A stretch of 64,000 nt of DNA from positions 305,572 to 369,571 of the forward strand of contig NC_018262.1 of assembly GCF_000227135.1 (NCBI RefSeq). The letters are read 5' to 3'. Below, piece after piece: positions 40,359 to 50,431 of the stretch. The notes below the pieces were generated by a model. It worked only from the letters and a program-made list of their open reading frames with translations. It was not told where the DNA came from and did not search any database. The position numbers were made by a program, and so were the translations under genes. This DNA is from Leishmania donovani (Eukaryota; Euglenozoa; Kinetoplastea; Trypanosomatida; Trypanosomatidae). The stretch's first letter is position 1. The number at the start of each line of letters is the position of its first letter.

Positions 40359-41918
40359 ATGCAGTCGCAGCAGCGCCACTACACAGCATCCTCCACAGCG
40401 TCCCCGGAGCTTAGCCGAGCAGGCGTCTCCTCGACGCCGGCGCTCATTCTCGACTTGGGCAGCCGCACCATCAAGTCAGGCTTGCACACCGCGGCAACGC
40501 CGCACCTCACACCCGCCCTTGTCGGCACCCCAAAATACCCGCGCTGCCTACTACAGGCATCGTCGTCGTTCAATCAGAGTAGCAGCATCAGCACCAGCTG
40601 TTTTGTGGTTGGAAGCGACGCTGCCTCTCGGCGCGGCGTGCTGCGGCTCAGTCGGCCCATACAGCATGGAGGGGTCATCATGGACTGGGTCGGTGCGCTC
40701 CCTCTGTTGCGGCAGAGCATTCAGAGCGCTCTGGTCCATCCGTCGTCGTCTCTGGGGGCGCGACAGTCATTGGAGGAGGGCGAAGATGTCATCTACTCAC
40801 TGGTCGAGAGCCCCTATGCGTCTCGACCGCAGCGGGCCAGGTTGGCAGAGCTGCTCTTCGAAGACCCCGACCAGGAAGCTGTCGTGAGCGACAGCGGTAA
40901 GCAGCAACGCGTGGGTCCTCGTGCGGCCGGTGTGTTCTGCGGCGTAGGCCCGCTGCTAGCCCTGTATGCCACTGGGCAAACAACTGGTGTCGTTGTCGAC
41001 GTCGGCGACGGCGCTGTGAGCACTGCAGCGGCGGCCGACGGCTATGTTCTGCCTCAGTGCCTCCAGCGAGAGGCGGACGGTGCAACGGGGGCAGCCGTTA
41101 CGTCGTACTTGACGCGCTTGCTGTACCAAAGCGGCGTACTCGGCCCAGCAGCGGCGACGGCAGCTTTCAGGCGATCAGCGCCGTCATCGCTCTTGGGCTC
41201 CGCAACAAACCGCTTGAGTAGCGGTGCTGGCGCCGGCACCCAGCAAGAACGCGAGCTAGTTTACGCGATCAAGGAGGCGTGCTGCAGCGTGTCTGCCACG
41301 CCGCTCTTCTCAACCAAATCCTCCCTCGCCGCGGCAGATGCCAGCATCGTTGCCACGCCATCTCTTTCCGAGCTCAACTCTGCGCTGATTGCCGCTGCTC
41401 AGCGCACACAGCATAGCGGGCCTGGCGGCAGCGGTGCAGCTCACGCCAGCACCCCGTCCTCCCACCTCTTCACGCTCCCTGATGGCAGCTTTCTCGAAGT
41501 CGGCACCGCGGAAGCTGCGCAAGCGTCGGAGGTGCTCTTCTACCCAGTCCTTATGGGGAGTGAGGGCCGCGGCGTGGTTGACGTGGTGCTGGACGCGGTG
41601 GCCGCCGCTCCTGCGGAACTGCAGCCGCAGCTGCTTGGAAACGTTGTCGTGACGGGTGGTGCGACTTGCAGCGCTGGCTTCGGGTACCGTTTCTTCAACG
41701 AGATGCAGCAGCGTATTCGCGGAAGCGCGGGGTTGTCCACCAACGGCTCCTCGAATCAGCGCATCTGCGTGTCCGCCCCAGAGCAGCGCGCTTACGCGGC
41801 GTGGATGGGGGCCAGCTACGTGGCGCAGATATCGTCGTTTGCGAGCAGCATGGTCGTAACGCGCGCGGCCTACGAAGAAGAGGGTGAGGCAGCTCTGGCA
41901 AGGAGAGTGTTGACGTAG
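40359..41918 (+). CDS. Actin-related protein (divergent)
   Basis: The ATG at 40359 gives 519 residues, against about 375 for actin. Nucleotide-binding actin-fold motifs are present: LILDLGSRTIKSGL near residues 29-42 (phosphate 1, with the family Asp-x-Gly-Ser), GVVVDVGDGAVSTAAAADGY near 211-230 (phosphate 2), and NVVVTGGATCSAGFGYRFFNE near 427-447 (adenosine site). APEQRAYAAWMGASYVA near the C-terminus corresponds to the WIGGS region of actin with altered residues. Insertions of Ser/Ala/Gly-rich sequence lie in the middle. It could belong to the dynactin/ARP1-like or chromatin-remodeller ARP groups; subfamily cannot be set by eye. Divergence at the WIGGS region argues against filament-forming actin. 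Confidence 0.85.
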   Translation: MQSQQRHYTASSTASPELSRAGVSSTPALILDLGSRTIKSGLHTAATPHLTPALVGTPKYPRCLLQASSSFNQSSSISTSCFVVGSDAASRRGVLRLSRPIQHGGVIMDWVGALPLLRQSIQSALVHPSSSLGARQSLEEGEDVIYSLVESPYASRPQRARLAELLFEDPDQEAVVSDSGKQQRVGPRAAGVFCGVGPLLALYATGQTTGVVVDVGDGAVSTAAAADGYVLPQCLQREADGATGAAVTSYLTRLLYQSGVLGPAAATAAFRRSAPSSLLGSATNRLSSGAGAGTQQERELVYAIKEACCSVSATPLFSTKSSLAAADASIVATPSLSELNSALIAAAQRTQHSGPGGSGAAHASTPSSHLFTLPDGSFLEVGTAEAAQASEVLFYPVLMGSEGRGVVDVVLDAVAAAPAELQPQLLGNVVVTGGATCSAGFGYRFFNEMQQRIRGSAGLSTNGSSNQRICVSAPEQRAYAAWMGASYVAQISSFASSMVVTRAAYEEEGEAALARRVLT

Positions 41919-44710
41919 GCACGGTCATGGCAATTACGGCTTCTTTGTGAGGACCATGTGCATCAACTCACGATGAATGCAAGCATACGAGTCCGTGCGT
42001 ACAAAAGAAAAGAGGAACTGGCTTGGCGTGTGTGTTTCCCTTCTGTGCTCGTGTGTGCGCGCCCGCCTCTTAACCTCTTCTCTCTCCCCACCCCCTCCCT
42101 CAGGCGCCCTGATCCGAGGCGACTCGTGAGCGCACATGTTACTTCTCCTATCGCGTATGTTCGCTCCCTCACCGCCGAATCATTCGTATTTTTTTTTCTT
42201 TCGCCCTTTCCTCATTTCTCTGTTGCCTTTCTTCTTCTGGGCTCGTAGCAAGAGGGAGTCAGCCCTTTTGTGCGTGTTGTTGGCGTTCCTGTCTTTGTTC
42301 CCTTACGTCCACCCCACTCCCACAGTCGTTTCTTTTGGATGCCGTCCGGGGAGGTTGTGGCTCCGCCGTTGCACGCAGGCATCCATCACATATACACAGA
42401 CCTCCTCCCTCCCCCCTCCCCGCGCAAGCACACCGCACACCTCCATCAGTCAATGCATTCATCTATCAGCCACTTCGCTCTCTCTCTCTGCGCGCTTCGT
42501 ATCCAGAAAGCAAGCGGGAACACCTACTTAGCCCTCTGGTCGTTCGTGAATTGGCACCTTTGCTCCCTGCCCTTTTTTGTTGCTGTTTCCTTGCTGGGTG
42601 CACCTCCGGCTCTATCCATCCTCTCGATCGCTTGCCTCTCTCGCTCTCACCTCGCTGCAGCGTTTGACGCTCTCTCCCTCAGCCCCGATCCCTACCTCCT
42701 CCGGGTCGTGCAGTCTCGCACTTGCGTCTCGGACTCGCACAGGCGGTGGTGCAGCAACGCTCCCCCGCGTAGAGGAGGACGCTCATCACTCACCTTACCT
42801 TTTCTCTTGTTCTCGTTGCTTTTATTGTTTGTTTGCTCACCAAAAGAACCAAAAAGAGAACAAAATAAAGGCCTGTGGGTGACTGTGCGTGTGTGTGCGT
42901 GCGTCTACTGCGCCCGTCCCGTGGAAAATCGGACGCCTCGTCATTATTGCCTCCCTCTTTCTCTGCGTCGTTTCTACTACGTATTTGCACTAGTGACTTA
43001 CACACTAGAAAGAAGCACTGTAGCAAATTTTTGTGTCCCTTCCCCTCCCCTCCTCCCATCACTCTTCACCGCCCCCCTCCCCCTCCTCCTCTCTCTCTCC
43101 GCCTCTTGCGCACCACTTTCCTCGCAGGGGTCCACCACATCCTTTTCGCCCTCTCCGTTGTTGATCGTCCCTATCGCGCGTTTGCCCCTTGCTCCGGTGC
43201 TTTTCATCTTTTCGAGAGGGGGATACCTGTGCCAGGCGCTACGTGCTAGGCTAACAGCCGGTCACTTCCCTCTGGCGCCACGCCTTCCCGCATTTTTTTT
43301 CGTCTCTTTATCTATCTGTTGCATGGTGCCGTTTATCGTTGCCTCTGTGCTCTCCCTCTGTATGCCTTCCCATTCGTACAAATTTGTACACATACGCATG
43401 CATTTAGCGCCTTCTCCTGTCCCGCAGCCCCCCCCCCCCATCCTCCTCCTCCTGCCCCACGCTTCTGTGGTGCCTCTTCGTCTTTGCTTTCCCTCCCTGA
43501 ATACTGAAAGAAGAAAGAAGGGAAGCAGAGAAACAACACTAACAAACAACAACATACACACGCAACGTAATAATCTCGGAAACAAGCCCTAGCTTTCCTC
43601 GTCATCATCACCAAACTGGTCTTTCCCTGCTTGGTTATCCTGCCTCGCTTGATTTTTTTTTCTGCTCTCTTCCTCCTCGCGTGAGTGTGCGTGTCTTGGT
43701 TTCGCTTCTACCCTCTGAAGACTAGTTGCTGATCTTGCTTGTTTGGGTCTTGGTGACTGTGTTGGCGGTGGTGGTGCGCACAGCACGTCGTGCGCTTGAA
43801 GGTGTATTTACGGTGTTGCATGAGTGAGTGTCTGTTTGTCCTCGTCCCTTCTCTTTCTTTCCCTTCCGCACACACGTACACGCCTCCGCTTCGCCCGCTC
43901 CATCCTTTCCCACCAAGCGTGAATCAAATATATATATATATATCATTTATTGCAGGCGTGTACGAGACGCCTCAACAATCAACCTGGTGTTCTGCCGGCT
44001 ACTCGGATTGAACCTCTTTTCCTTTCTTCCCCCTTCCCCTTCATTTTTCAATAGCCCGTCTCTCCCTCCCTCTCTCCTTCACCTCTATACCTCTTGCTGT
44101 GGTGGGTGTGGGCGTGTGTACAGTTGAAGCGTTTCCCTCGCTTGCTTGCTTGTTTCGTTCCGCTTTCTTCTTCTCGGTCTTGCACTCTTGTGAAGGGAGC
44201 GTGTCTTTGGGTGGCCTCTCCCTCCCACCCAGCCTCCCTCTCCTTCTTTGTTTGTATTATTTCCTTCCTTCTGTCGTGGTAGCGGTGTTCGCGTTTTTTT
44301 TCTTTCTTTGAATACCTCGGAAACGAAAAGTGAAGAACAGAAAAAAAAAACGAAACAGGCGAGGAGGGGCAGCGTGACAAAAGTGCGTAGGGTGTGCTTC
44401 TAGAGACTTGTAGATTTCGCCCCCTCCTTTTATGGGCGTTATTTGTGCGTGTGTGCTTTCTAGTCTCTCTCGCGCTCTTTCCATTTTGGCCGCTTCCGCC
44501 TCATCCCTGTTTTTTTTTGTTTTGCTTTGTTGTTCTACTCCTCAGCAACGGCTTAGTGGACGGTGTTCGTAAAACATCGGGGCAGTGTGCGCGCCCGGGT
44601 GTTTGTGTCCTTGACGTTCCCTGAGTGGTGTACTCACGAGCTCACCTGGGTCTAACTTGCCCCCTCTCCCTTGTGTTGCCTCTCACATCGCTCACGCGCG
44701 CGCATGAGTA
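41919..44710. other. Long pyrimidine-rich intergenic region, no gene supported
   Basis: 2.8 kb dominated by C/T tracts, e.g. 42080-42110, 42400-42425, 43030-43110, 44020-44100 and 44210-44270. A stop-poor frame (42270-43592) exists, but its content is Leu/Ser/Pro-rich low complexity of the type that CT-rich DNA gives on its plus strand, and it lacks a coding-like start. A TA run occurs at 43929-43943. I see no RNA gene. Confidence 0.5.
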
Positions 44711-44772
44711 ATGGCGCACGCGTACACAGACCCAACATCCATCAACTACATCCTGCAACGTGCACACGATGA
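44704..44772 (+). other. Overlapping upstream ORF (22 codons)
   Basis: An ATG at 44704 is 7 bases ahead of the main ATG (44711) in a different frame and runs to a TGA at 44770-44772 inside the main gene. If the mRNA 5' end lies upstream, ribosomes starting here would bypass the main start. Translation is not shown. Confidence 0.35.
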
Positions 44773-47707
44773 GCTGCGGCGTGGCGAGAGTCAGCACTAC
44801 CGCTCCACCGAGGCTCAGTACACCAATCATGTAAAAGAACTGCTGGGCAACTTGGAGCGCTACCTCGAAACGTGTGGCGTGCGGCTCCCCACTCAAATGC
44901 AGGAGGGAGCAGAGATTACTGCTACCGCAGCGGCAGCTGGTGAGAAGGAAAGTGAGCGAATGCCGTTTTCGGCACCACCACGCGGTCGTTTGGTGGAAAC
45001 TCAGCGCGTAAGACAAGGCCGCCGCCTCGGCAGCGGGTCTGCGTCCGCGTCCGTGACGGTCGGCAGTGCAAAGTGCGACAGCGACGCCGTGAACCGGCAC
45101 GAGGAGGCAAGCAACAGTCTCAGTGCTTCCTCAAGTGGGCCAGTCCGCGGCGGGTGGGGAAAGCTGGCAACCTCATGCGAAGCGCAGCGCGGCAGCGGCG
45201 CGGCGAACGCGTGCCATGTCGCGAGCAGTTGCCCCGTAGCGGCGGCGACGTCGGCTCGTCACGGTATTTATATGAAGAGCAATCAGGTAAATACGATGTC
45301 TGGCTCTTCCTCTTCGCCGCTCGGGGCCGCCTACCAGCAGAACATCGCGCCAGACAATAGGAGCGTGCGCACGGCCAGCAGCGAAAGTGAGGCGAGCATC
45401 CTATACAAATCACAGCAAGCGACCACGGCGCATGCTGCGTACTCGTCCTCTTCGCCATCCATGGCCGTCGACGTTGGGGCTGACGGCAACGCGGAAGGCA
45501 ACACCGCCTCTCTTCTGTGCAGCGGCGATGCCGCTGGCATGGACAGCTGCAGTGTGGACAGTGGCAGTGCCCCCATCGTGGCCATCATCGACTCTGGGTG
45601 CGGGGGCGGTGATGGCCCGAGGAGCAGGGGGCACGGCGAGAGCGTGACAATGAGGTCGCCCCCTGCACCGCCGAAGCTGCCGGACCACTACGCAGAGGAG
45701 GCCGCGCGCGGCGGCCTCTACGCGTCAGGCCACGGCTTCAGCCGCAGCGCCAGCACCCACCTTACGATGTCGAACGCGATTGCCTCTGCATCCTGTGTTT
45801 CCGATGCGGGTGCGGGTGCCGCTTGCACCGCTGCCGCTCATGACCGCTGGGGTGAGTTCGGTGCCTTCGTACAGTCAATCACGGAGAGCCGCCAGAACAG
45901 CAATCTGGCGTCTCTCCGGAGCGCAGCCGCTGCGAGATGTCCGCTGCCGGACGGCGTCAACGGCGCTCCGGTTGCCCCTCTCCCTGCCGCGATGCGAAAT
46001 GCGGAAAACGGCAGCAGTGGAGCAGTGTCGGCCCCGCTTGCCGTGGTAGCGCCGCCACCTGGTGCCGACCCCATGGTTGGCTTGCAGCTCCCTTACTTGC
46101 CCAGCACCGCCACCTCCATGACGACCCCTCCCGCGCCTGTCTCGTCTGCCGCTGCAGACGGGCAAGTGCAGCCGTCGCCGCTGCACTCGATTGGCGCCAA
46201 AATCAGCACCTCTTCTCTGACACTACAGGTGGCGCACGGAGCCGGCAGCAGCGCGGTGCGTGCGTTGGCCGCCGCAGGCGTCGCAGTGGAAGCGGGTGGC
46301 AACAGCGAGATGACAGACGCGGAGGTTGATAAGTCACTGTCACCTTCGTTTGGTATCTTGAACTCCACTCTTCCAATCGCCCCAGTGCCACGACAGCGCT
46401 GCGTGGAAGAAGCGGGCGTCGAAGTGCCGCAGCTCGAGTACATTCCCTCTCCGCCGCTGCACTCAGGACCTGGTCGGCCAGCCTATTTTACAGCTGTAGT
46501 GGCCCCCATGCAGCGCGTGACGTCTGAGCCGCTTGCCAGTCATCGCCTCTGTGGCGGTGGCAGTGACGGCATGAATTTGATTGCGCACCACCAACAAGCA
46601 CAGCGCGGCTCAGTTCCGCCGCACCCCGGAACGTCAGCCGGCGCGGTCGCAGCGACCGCGTCGACGAGGAATCCGGCGAAGGCGCAGCTGATGTGCCGCT
46701 TAAGAGAGGTGCTGAAACGCTCCGTCTTTGGGAAATCATCGGTCCAGTCCTCTGCAGTGCCATCCGCGGTTGCTGCGGGAAGGCGGTCATCCTTGTCCGA
46801 TGACGCTGCGTGCGGCGTAGGAGAGTATCAAGAGAAACACTCTGTAGCCGGCAGCACCAGGGTGCCCGTGTCAGCACTTGTGCCTTCGCCCCAGTCTCTG
46901 CGGCAGAACCAGCAGATGCTAGGCTATCCTACTCCGTTGCCGAGCGCAACAAAGACAGACGACGCCCCTGGCGGGTCAGCAAACGCGCAGCGTAGTGACA
47001 TCCCGTCTGAGCTCAAGAACAGCGACAATCGTGGGGATGGGACTGGCGGTGTGGCATGGGACGACTCGTGGGATTTCCTTCGGCTCGCCACCGCCGCGAT
47101 CTCAGAGTTCCCGCAGACCACGTCAAGCAAAGACCTCCTCAGCGAAGCAGCCACTTCTCACAGCGTGTCGCGCGGGACTGTACGTCCCAAAGACGCCGGC
47201 GGCGATGAGGACAGCGGCAGCATGGGCCCTCCCGGGTGTGATCACGCGCCGAAGGAGGGGTGCCGCGCTCACCGATGTGTCGGCAGCAGCAACAAAGCCG
47301 CTACCATGGCCGCAGCAAGGCCATCTGGTGGCCTCAGGGCCTGTCGCAGGTGGGACACGAGTAGCTACGCGACGGCGAACAACACCTCCTTCCGTGCATG
47401 CGCGGAAGAAATGATAGCGGCATCGTTCGTCGCCAATGCCCAGAATTACCGGCCTTCATTGCCCGCTCCCATGTCGTGGATGCGACCCGCACGCAGCCCG
47501 CCAGGCATCGCGTTGCAGGGCGCCTCGGCTTCCGATGGATACCGGCCAGGACTCACGAAAAGCGGCATGGACAACTTCAGCCGAGCTGAGGAGGTACTGC
47601 GAGCGCGCCAGAGGCAGTCCTTCTCGGCCAACTTCTCCCCAGCACACGCGGAGAAGCAGCAGCTGATGCAGCGGCTGCGCATGGTGCTCAGTCGTCATGG
47701 CGAGTAA
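44711..47707 (+). CDS. Large Ser/Ala-rich hypothetical protein (998 aa)
   Basis: The ATG at 44711 gives 998 residues ending in TAA. Residues 1-60 are helical and ordered-looking (INYILQRAHDELRRGE, then VKELLGNLERYLETCGV). Most of the rest is Ser/Ala/Gly low complexity. A short amphipathic helix motif occurs twice: KAQLMCRLREVLKR at residues 657-670 and EKQQLMQRLRMVLSRH at the extreme C-terminus, suggesting a duplicated binding helix. No catalytic domain was recognised. Composition resembles the other big low-complexity genes here (2628-7268 and 50432-55402). Confidence 0.85.
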   Translation: MAHAYTDPTSINYILQRAHDELRRGESQHYRSTEAQYTNHVKELLGNLERYLETCGVRLPTQMQEGAEITATAAAAGEKESERMPFSAPPRGRLVETQRVRQGRRLGSGSASASVTVGSAKCDSDAVNRHEEASNSLSASSSGPVRGGWGKLATSCEAQRGSGAANACHVASSCPVAAATSARHGIYMKSNQVNTMSGSSSSPLGAAYQQNIAPDNRSVRTASSESEASILYKSQQATTAHAAYSSSSPSMAVDVGADGNAEGNTASLLCSGDAAGMDSCSVDSGSAPIVAIIDSGCGGGDGPRSRGHGESVTMRSPPAPPKLPDHYAEEAARGGLYASGHGFSRSASTHLTMSNAIASASCVSDAGAGAACTAAAHDRWGEFGAFVQSITESRQNSNLASLRSAAAARCPLPDGVNGAPVAPLPAAMRNAENGSSGAVSAPLAVVAPPPGADPMVGLQLPYLPSTATSMTTPPAPVSSAAADGQVQPSPLHSIGAKISTSSLTLQVAHGAGSSAVRALAAAGVAVEAGGNSEMTDAEVDKSLSPSFGILNSTLPIAPVPRQRCVEEAGVEVPQLEYIPSPPLHSGPGRPAYFTAVVAPMQRVTSEPLASHRLCGGGSDGMNLIAHHQQAQRGSVPPHPGTSAGAVAATASTRNPAKAQLMCRLREVLKRSVFGKSSVQSSAVPSAVAAGRRSSLSDDAACGVGEYQEKHSVAGSTRVPVSALVPSPQSLRQNQQMLGYPTPLPSATKTDDAPGGSANAQRSDIPSELKNSDNRGDGTGGVAWDDSWDFLRLATAAISEFPQTTSSKDLLSEAATSHSVSRGTVRPKDAGGDEDSGSMGPPGCDHAPKEGCRAHRCVGSSNKAATMAAARPSGGLRACRRWDTSSYATANNTSFRACAEEMIAASFVANAQNYRPSLPAPMSWMRPARSPPGIALQGASASDGYRPGLTKSGMDNFSRAEEVLRARQRQSFSANFSPAHAEKQQLMQRLRMVLSRHGE

Positions 47708-47970
47708 GCTCTGACGAAGAGGTGAACGCCCGTGCAGCAGCTGAAGAGGCCAGCCGCGGCCACCACCATCCCACACGCATCTCTTACACTGCAATGCACC
47801 CACACAGACACAGGCGGAACCACGTACGTGCGTGCGCGGAAAGGTCTTTCTTTTTCTTTACATCCTCTCTCTCTGTCTTTCCTTTTTCTTTTTCTCTTGT
47901 CTAGTTCCGCCATATCGCTGTTGCGAACAGCGCCTGTTTAGCGGCGTGTGGTAGGAGGGGAGGGGAGTCC

Positions 47971-48003
<33 letters not shown>

Positions 48004-48012
48004 TGTGTGTGT
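47971..48012. repeat. GT dinucleotide microsatellite
   Basis: A GT run of about 42 bases with one TAT interruption, 260 bases after the 998-residue gene. Confidence 0.9.
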
Positions 48013-48412
48013 ACACCGCAGTTGTGCGAGTTCAGAGCGTGCCACTGAAGTTGTAAGTGAATTCTGAATGAGTATCGGACAATGCGGAACACGAATGAAT
48101 ACGTTCACGTGAAGAGGGAGGGGGGCGACAATGCCGAGACAAGTCGGGATTGAGGGTACGGAGCCATAAGGGTGCAAAAGCGAATGGAGCTGGGACTTTA
48201 TCTTTTCACACACCCTTCCCCCTCCTTCTGTGCATGCCTTTGTGCATACAATAAATGTCCGGCGAAGGTGCTGAAGATGTGCCACCCTCCAGCCGCCTCG
48301 CCTTTTACACATTTCTCTCTCGCTGTCGTTGGAGCCATCCTTCTTCTACCGTTTCCCCCCCCCCTCCCCTTTCATCGGATGCGTCAACGAAGACGCGCCG
48401 TCGCCGCCGTAA

Positions 48413-48682
48413 ATGCATGGCGTACTTTCTCTGCTTGCTCCCTTTGCTCGCAGACATGACACTTGCACTCGGGCATTCTACGTGATGCTCGCGGGCGCCC
48501 ACACGTGCGGTGATAATTTCTTCGTTCTTCGGTACTCGATCCTGTACGGTACGTTCTCACTGCTGCGCAACCACTCCGTGTACTTTTTGTTCCTGTTCAC
48601 AGTGCCGTTTGTGCAGCTTCCTCTGAACTGTGCTGCAGTCAAGGCGTGTCACCATGCGACTTCTCAGTTTCCAGTTTTGTGA
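48413..48682 (+). CDS. Possible small membrane ORF or gene relic (89 aa), doubtful
   Basis: An ATG at 48413 opens 89 residues with a reasonably ordered middle (AFYVMLAGAHTCGDNFFVLR) and a hydrophobic segment (VYFLFLFTVPFVQLPLNC). Third-position GC is high in that stretch. It overlaps another ATG frame (48255-48485) in a different phase, so it may be a remnant of a longer membrane-protein gene. No family was recognised. Confidence 0.25.
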   Translation: MHGVLSLLAPFARRHDTCTRAFYVMLAGAHTCGDNFFVLRYSILYGTFSLLRNHSVYFLFLFTVPFVQLPLNCAAVKACHHATSQFPVL

Positions 48683-50431
48683 GGAAGCAGGTACACCGAC
48701 AACTCACTCCCTCCCCCCCCTCCACACACACACACACACGTCCCTCCTTTACGGTGGTTTTGAGCGTATAGTGGCACTGCCTACACGGGCTGCGCAACAA
48801 GAGAGAGTCAACCCCCACCCCCTACACGTATGCGCTTTCCAACACAAAACAGTGCTCGTGTATTATGGTCTTATGTCCTGGCCACGACGAGAGAGGATAA
48901 AAAGGCTCTGTTCCACGTACAGCTGCTCACAAGGGCACGGGTGTGCCGTCGATGGCGGCAGCACTCCTTGGCGCGCCGCGTGAAGAAGGAAAATGAAAGA
49001 GGCAGACGAGCCAGCGGCATTTTAGCACGCATCGCTTCCTCTCCCGCTGTAGCGCATCGCACTGCGTCGAAGCCAAGGCGTTCACCAACTCAACATCGTT
49101 CAACTCTATGTGCGTTTATCTTTTTTCTTTTCGTTGCAGTCTCGGGCGCTGCTCTCAGACGGCGCCGCGCGCTCCCTCACACCCCTTCTACCGCGACCGC
49201 CACCCCCTCTAGTGGGATGCAGGGGTGTCTTGGACAGGGAATGCGGACGACCAATTCTCGCCCTCTCTCCACCTTGCATTTTTCTCTTCCCGGACGCTAA
49301 CGAGTCAGTGCGTACCTGTCCCTGCGGAATGATTATCCTTGTGCATGCGTGCGCGTGTGTGCCTTCGATCGACTATTTTTTTTTTTGTATGCATCCTTTG
49401 AACGCTATCCTCGAGACGTAACGGTGCGACGAGATCGGGGGCTGATCGGGCATTGCTTGCTCAACCAAAGCGAGATGCGCATTCTCCACTCCAGTGTTCC
49501 TTCTAGTTTTCATTCGCTTGGATAAAGGGCCGCAGTGGCCGCCTGGTCTCTTCTTGTGATGTCCACTGTCCGTGTCCTCAGAGGGAGGCCCGCATTCTAT
49601 TTGGCAAGCCCTGCATACTCCGCACCCTCGTCCGTGCACACAAGCACAACACGTACGCACCTCGATGCTCCGGTGTGTGAAAGACGCACTCTATTCCTGC
49701 CAGTGTATGAGTTTGGTGTAGGCGGCACGATCGCGCACACCGCACCAGCAGTCGGGATCGTTCGAGGCGAACAGACGGACTCTTGCTAGTGGGTCCTCGG
49801 TATTCGTTGTCTCCCTTCCTCCATCCCTCTCACTCCTGCCCCCACGCTTTCTCCCTCACGCGGACGAAGGAAAGCGAAGCACCCCCTTGCACACTTCTAC
49901 TCCTCAGCCGCGTTGTGTGCGTGAAGCATCCTTGGTGCGTCGGATATCCTCAACCCGTGTATTTGTCTGCTTCCCTGTATCTGTGTATACCTTCACACCC
50001 CCTCTTCAATCGCCGGCAGAGGTCTGTGCATCGTTTGATCGACTTTTTTTGTTGTCGCCCTCTTTTTTCGTGCGCGCACGGTCAGTAAGGCGCGTGACGC
50101 GAAACGCTCCCCCTCATTCTGCGGTTCACTCCGCCCACGCATACCCTCAAGCGTCCTTACCATTGAGAGTCTAGTGCACGACCACCTTAAGCCTGCTCGA
50201 TTCTTCGCCCCCTTCTTTTTTTTTACCTTTGCGGTGCCTTCTTTCCTGTGTGTATCTGTGTGTGTGTGTGTGTTCTTCTCCGTGTTCCATTGGGAAGAAG
50301 CCGCCTCCTCATTGGCCCGCAGAAGCAGCGACGGGCGACAGCACATAAGCCAAGCCAGGGACACGAGCGAATCAAGGAAACACATTAGGGGTTCATACGA
50401 CAGCAAGGGAGAGCGCCATCTGCGTCATCGA

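Larger units (their letters stand above)
47708..50431. other. Intergenic region with GT repeat; possible relic ORF
   Basis: 2.7 kb with a 42-base GT/TA run (47971-48012) and C/T tracts at 47870-47905, 48355-48370, 48700-48725 and 49795-49860. Around 48255-48682 two overlapping frames look faintly protein-like, including a hydrophobic stretch. The frame of the next gene is open back to 50174 but lacks ATG before 50432. Confidence 0.5.

Noticed and set aside
42270..43592. 440-codon open frame in the gap after the actin-related gene
   Set aside because: Its content is Leu/Ser/Pro/Phe low complexity that CT-rich DNA produces automatically by avoiding stops. The frame does not begin with ATG, and no coding-like codon bias is seen.
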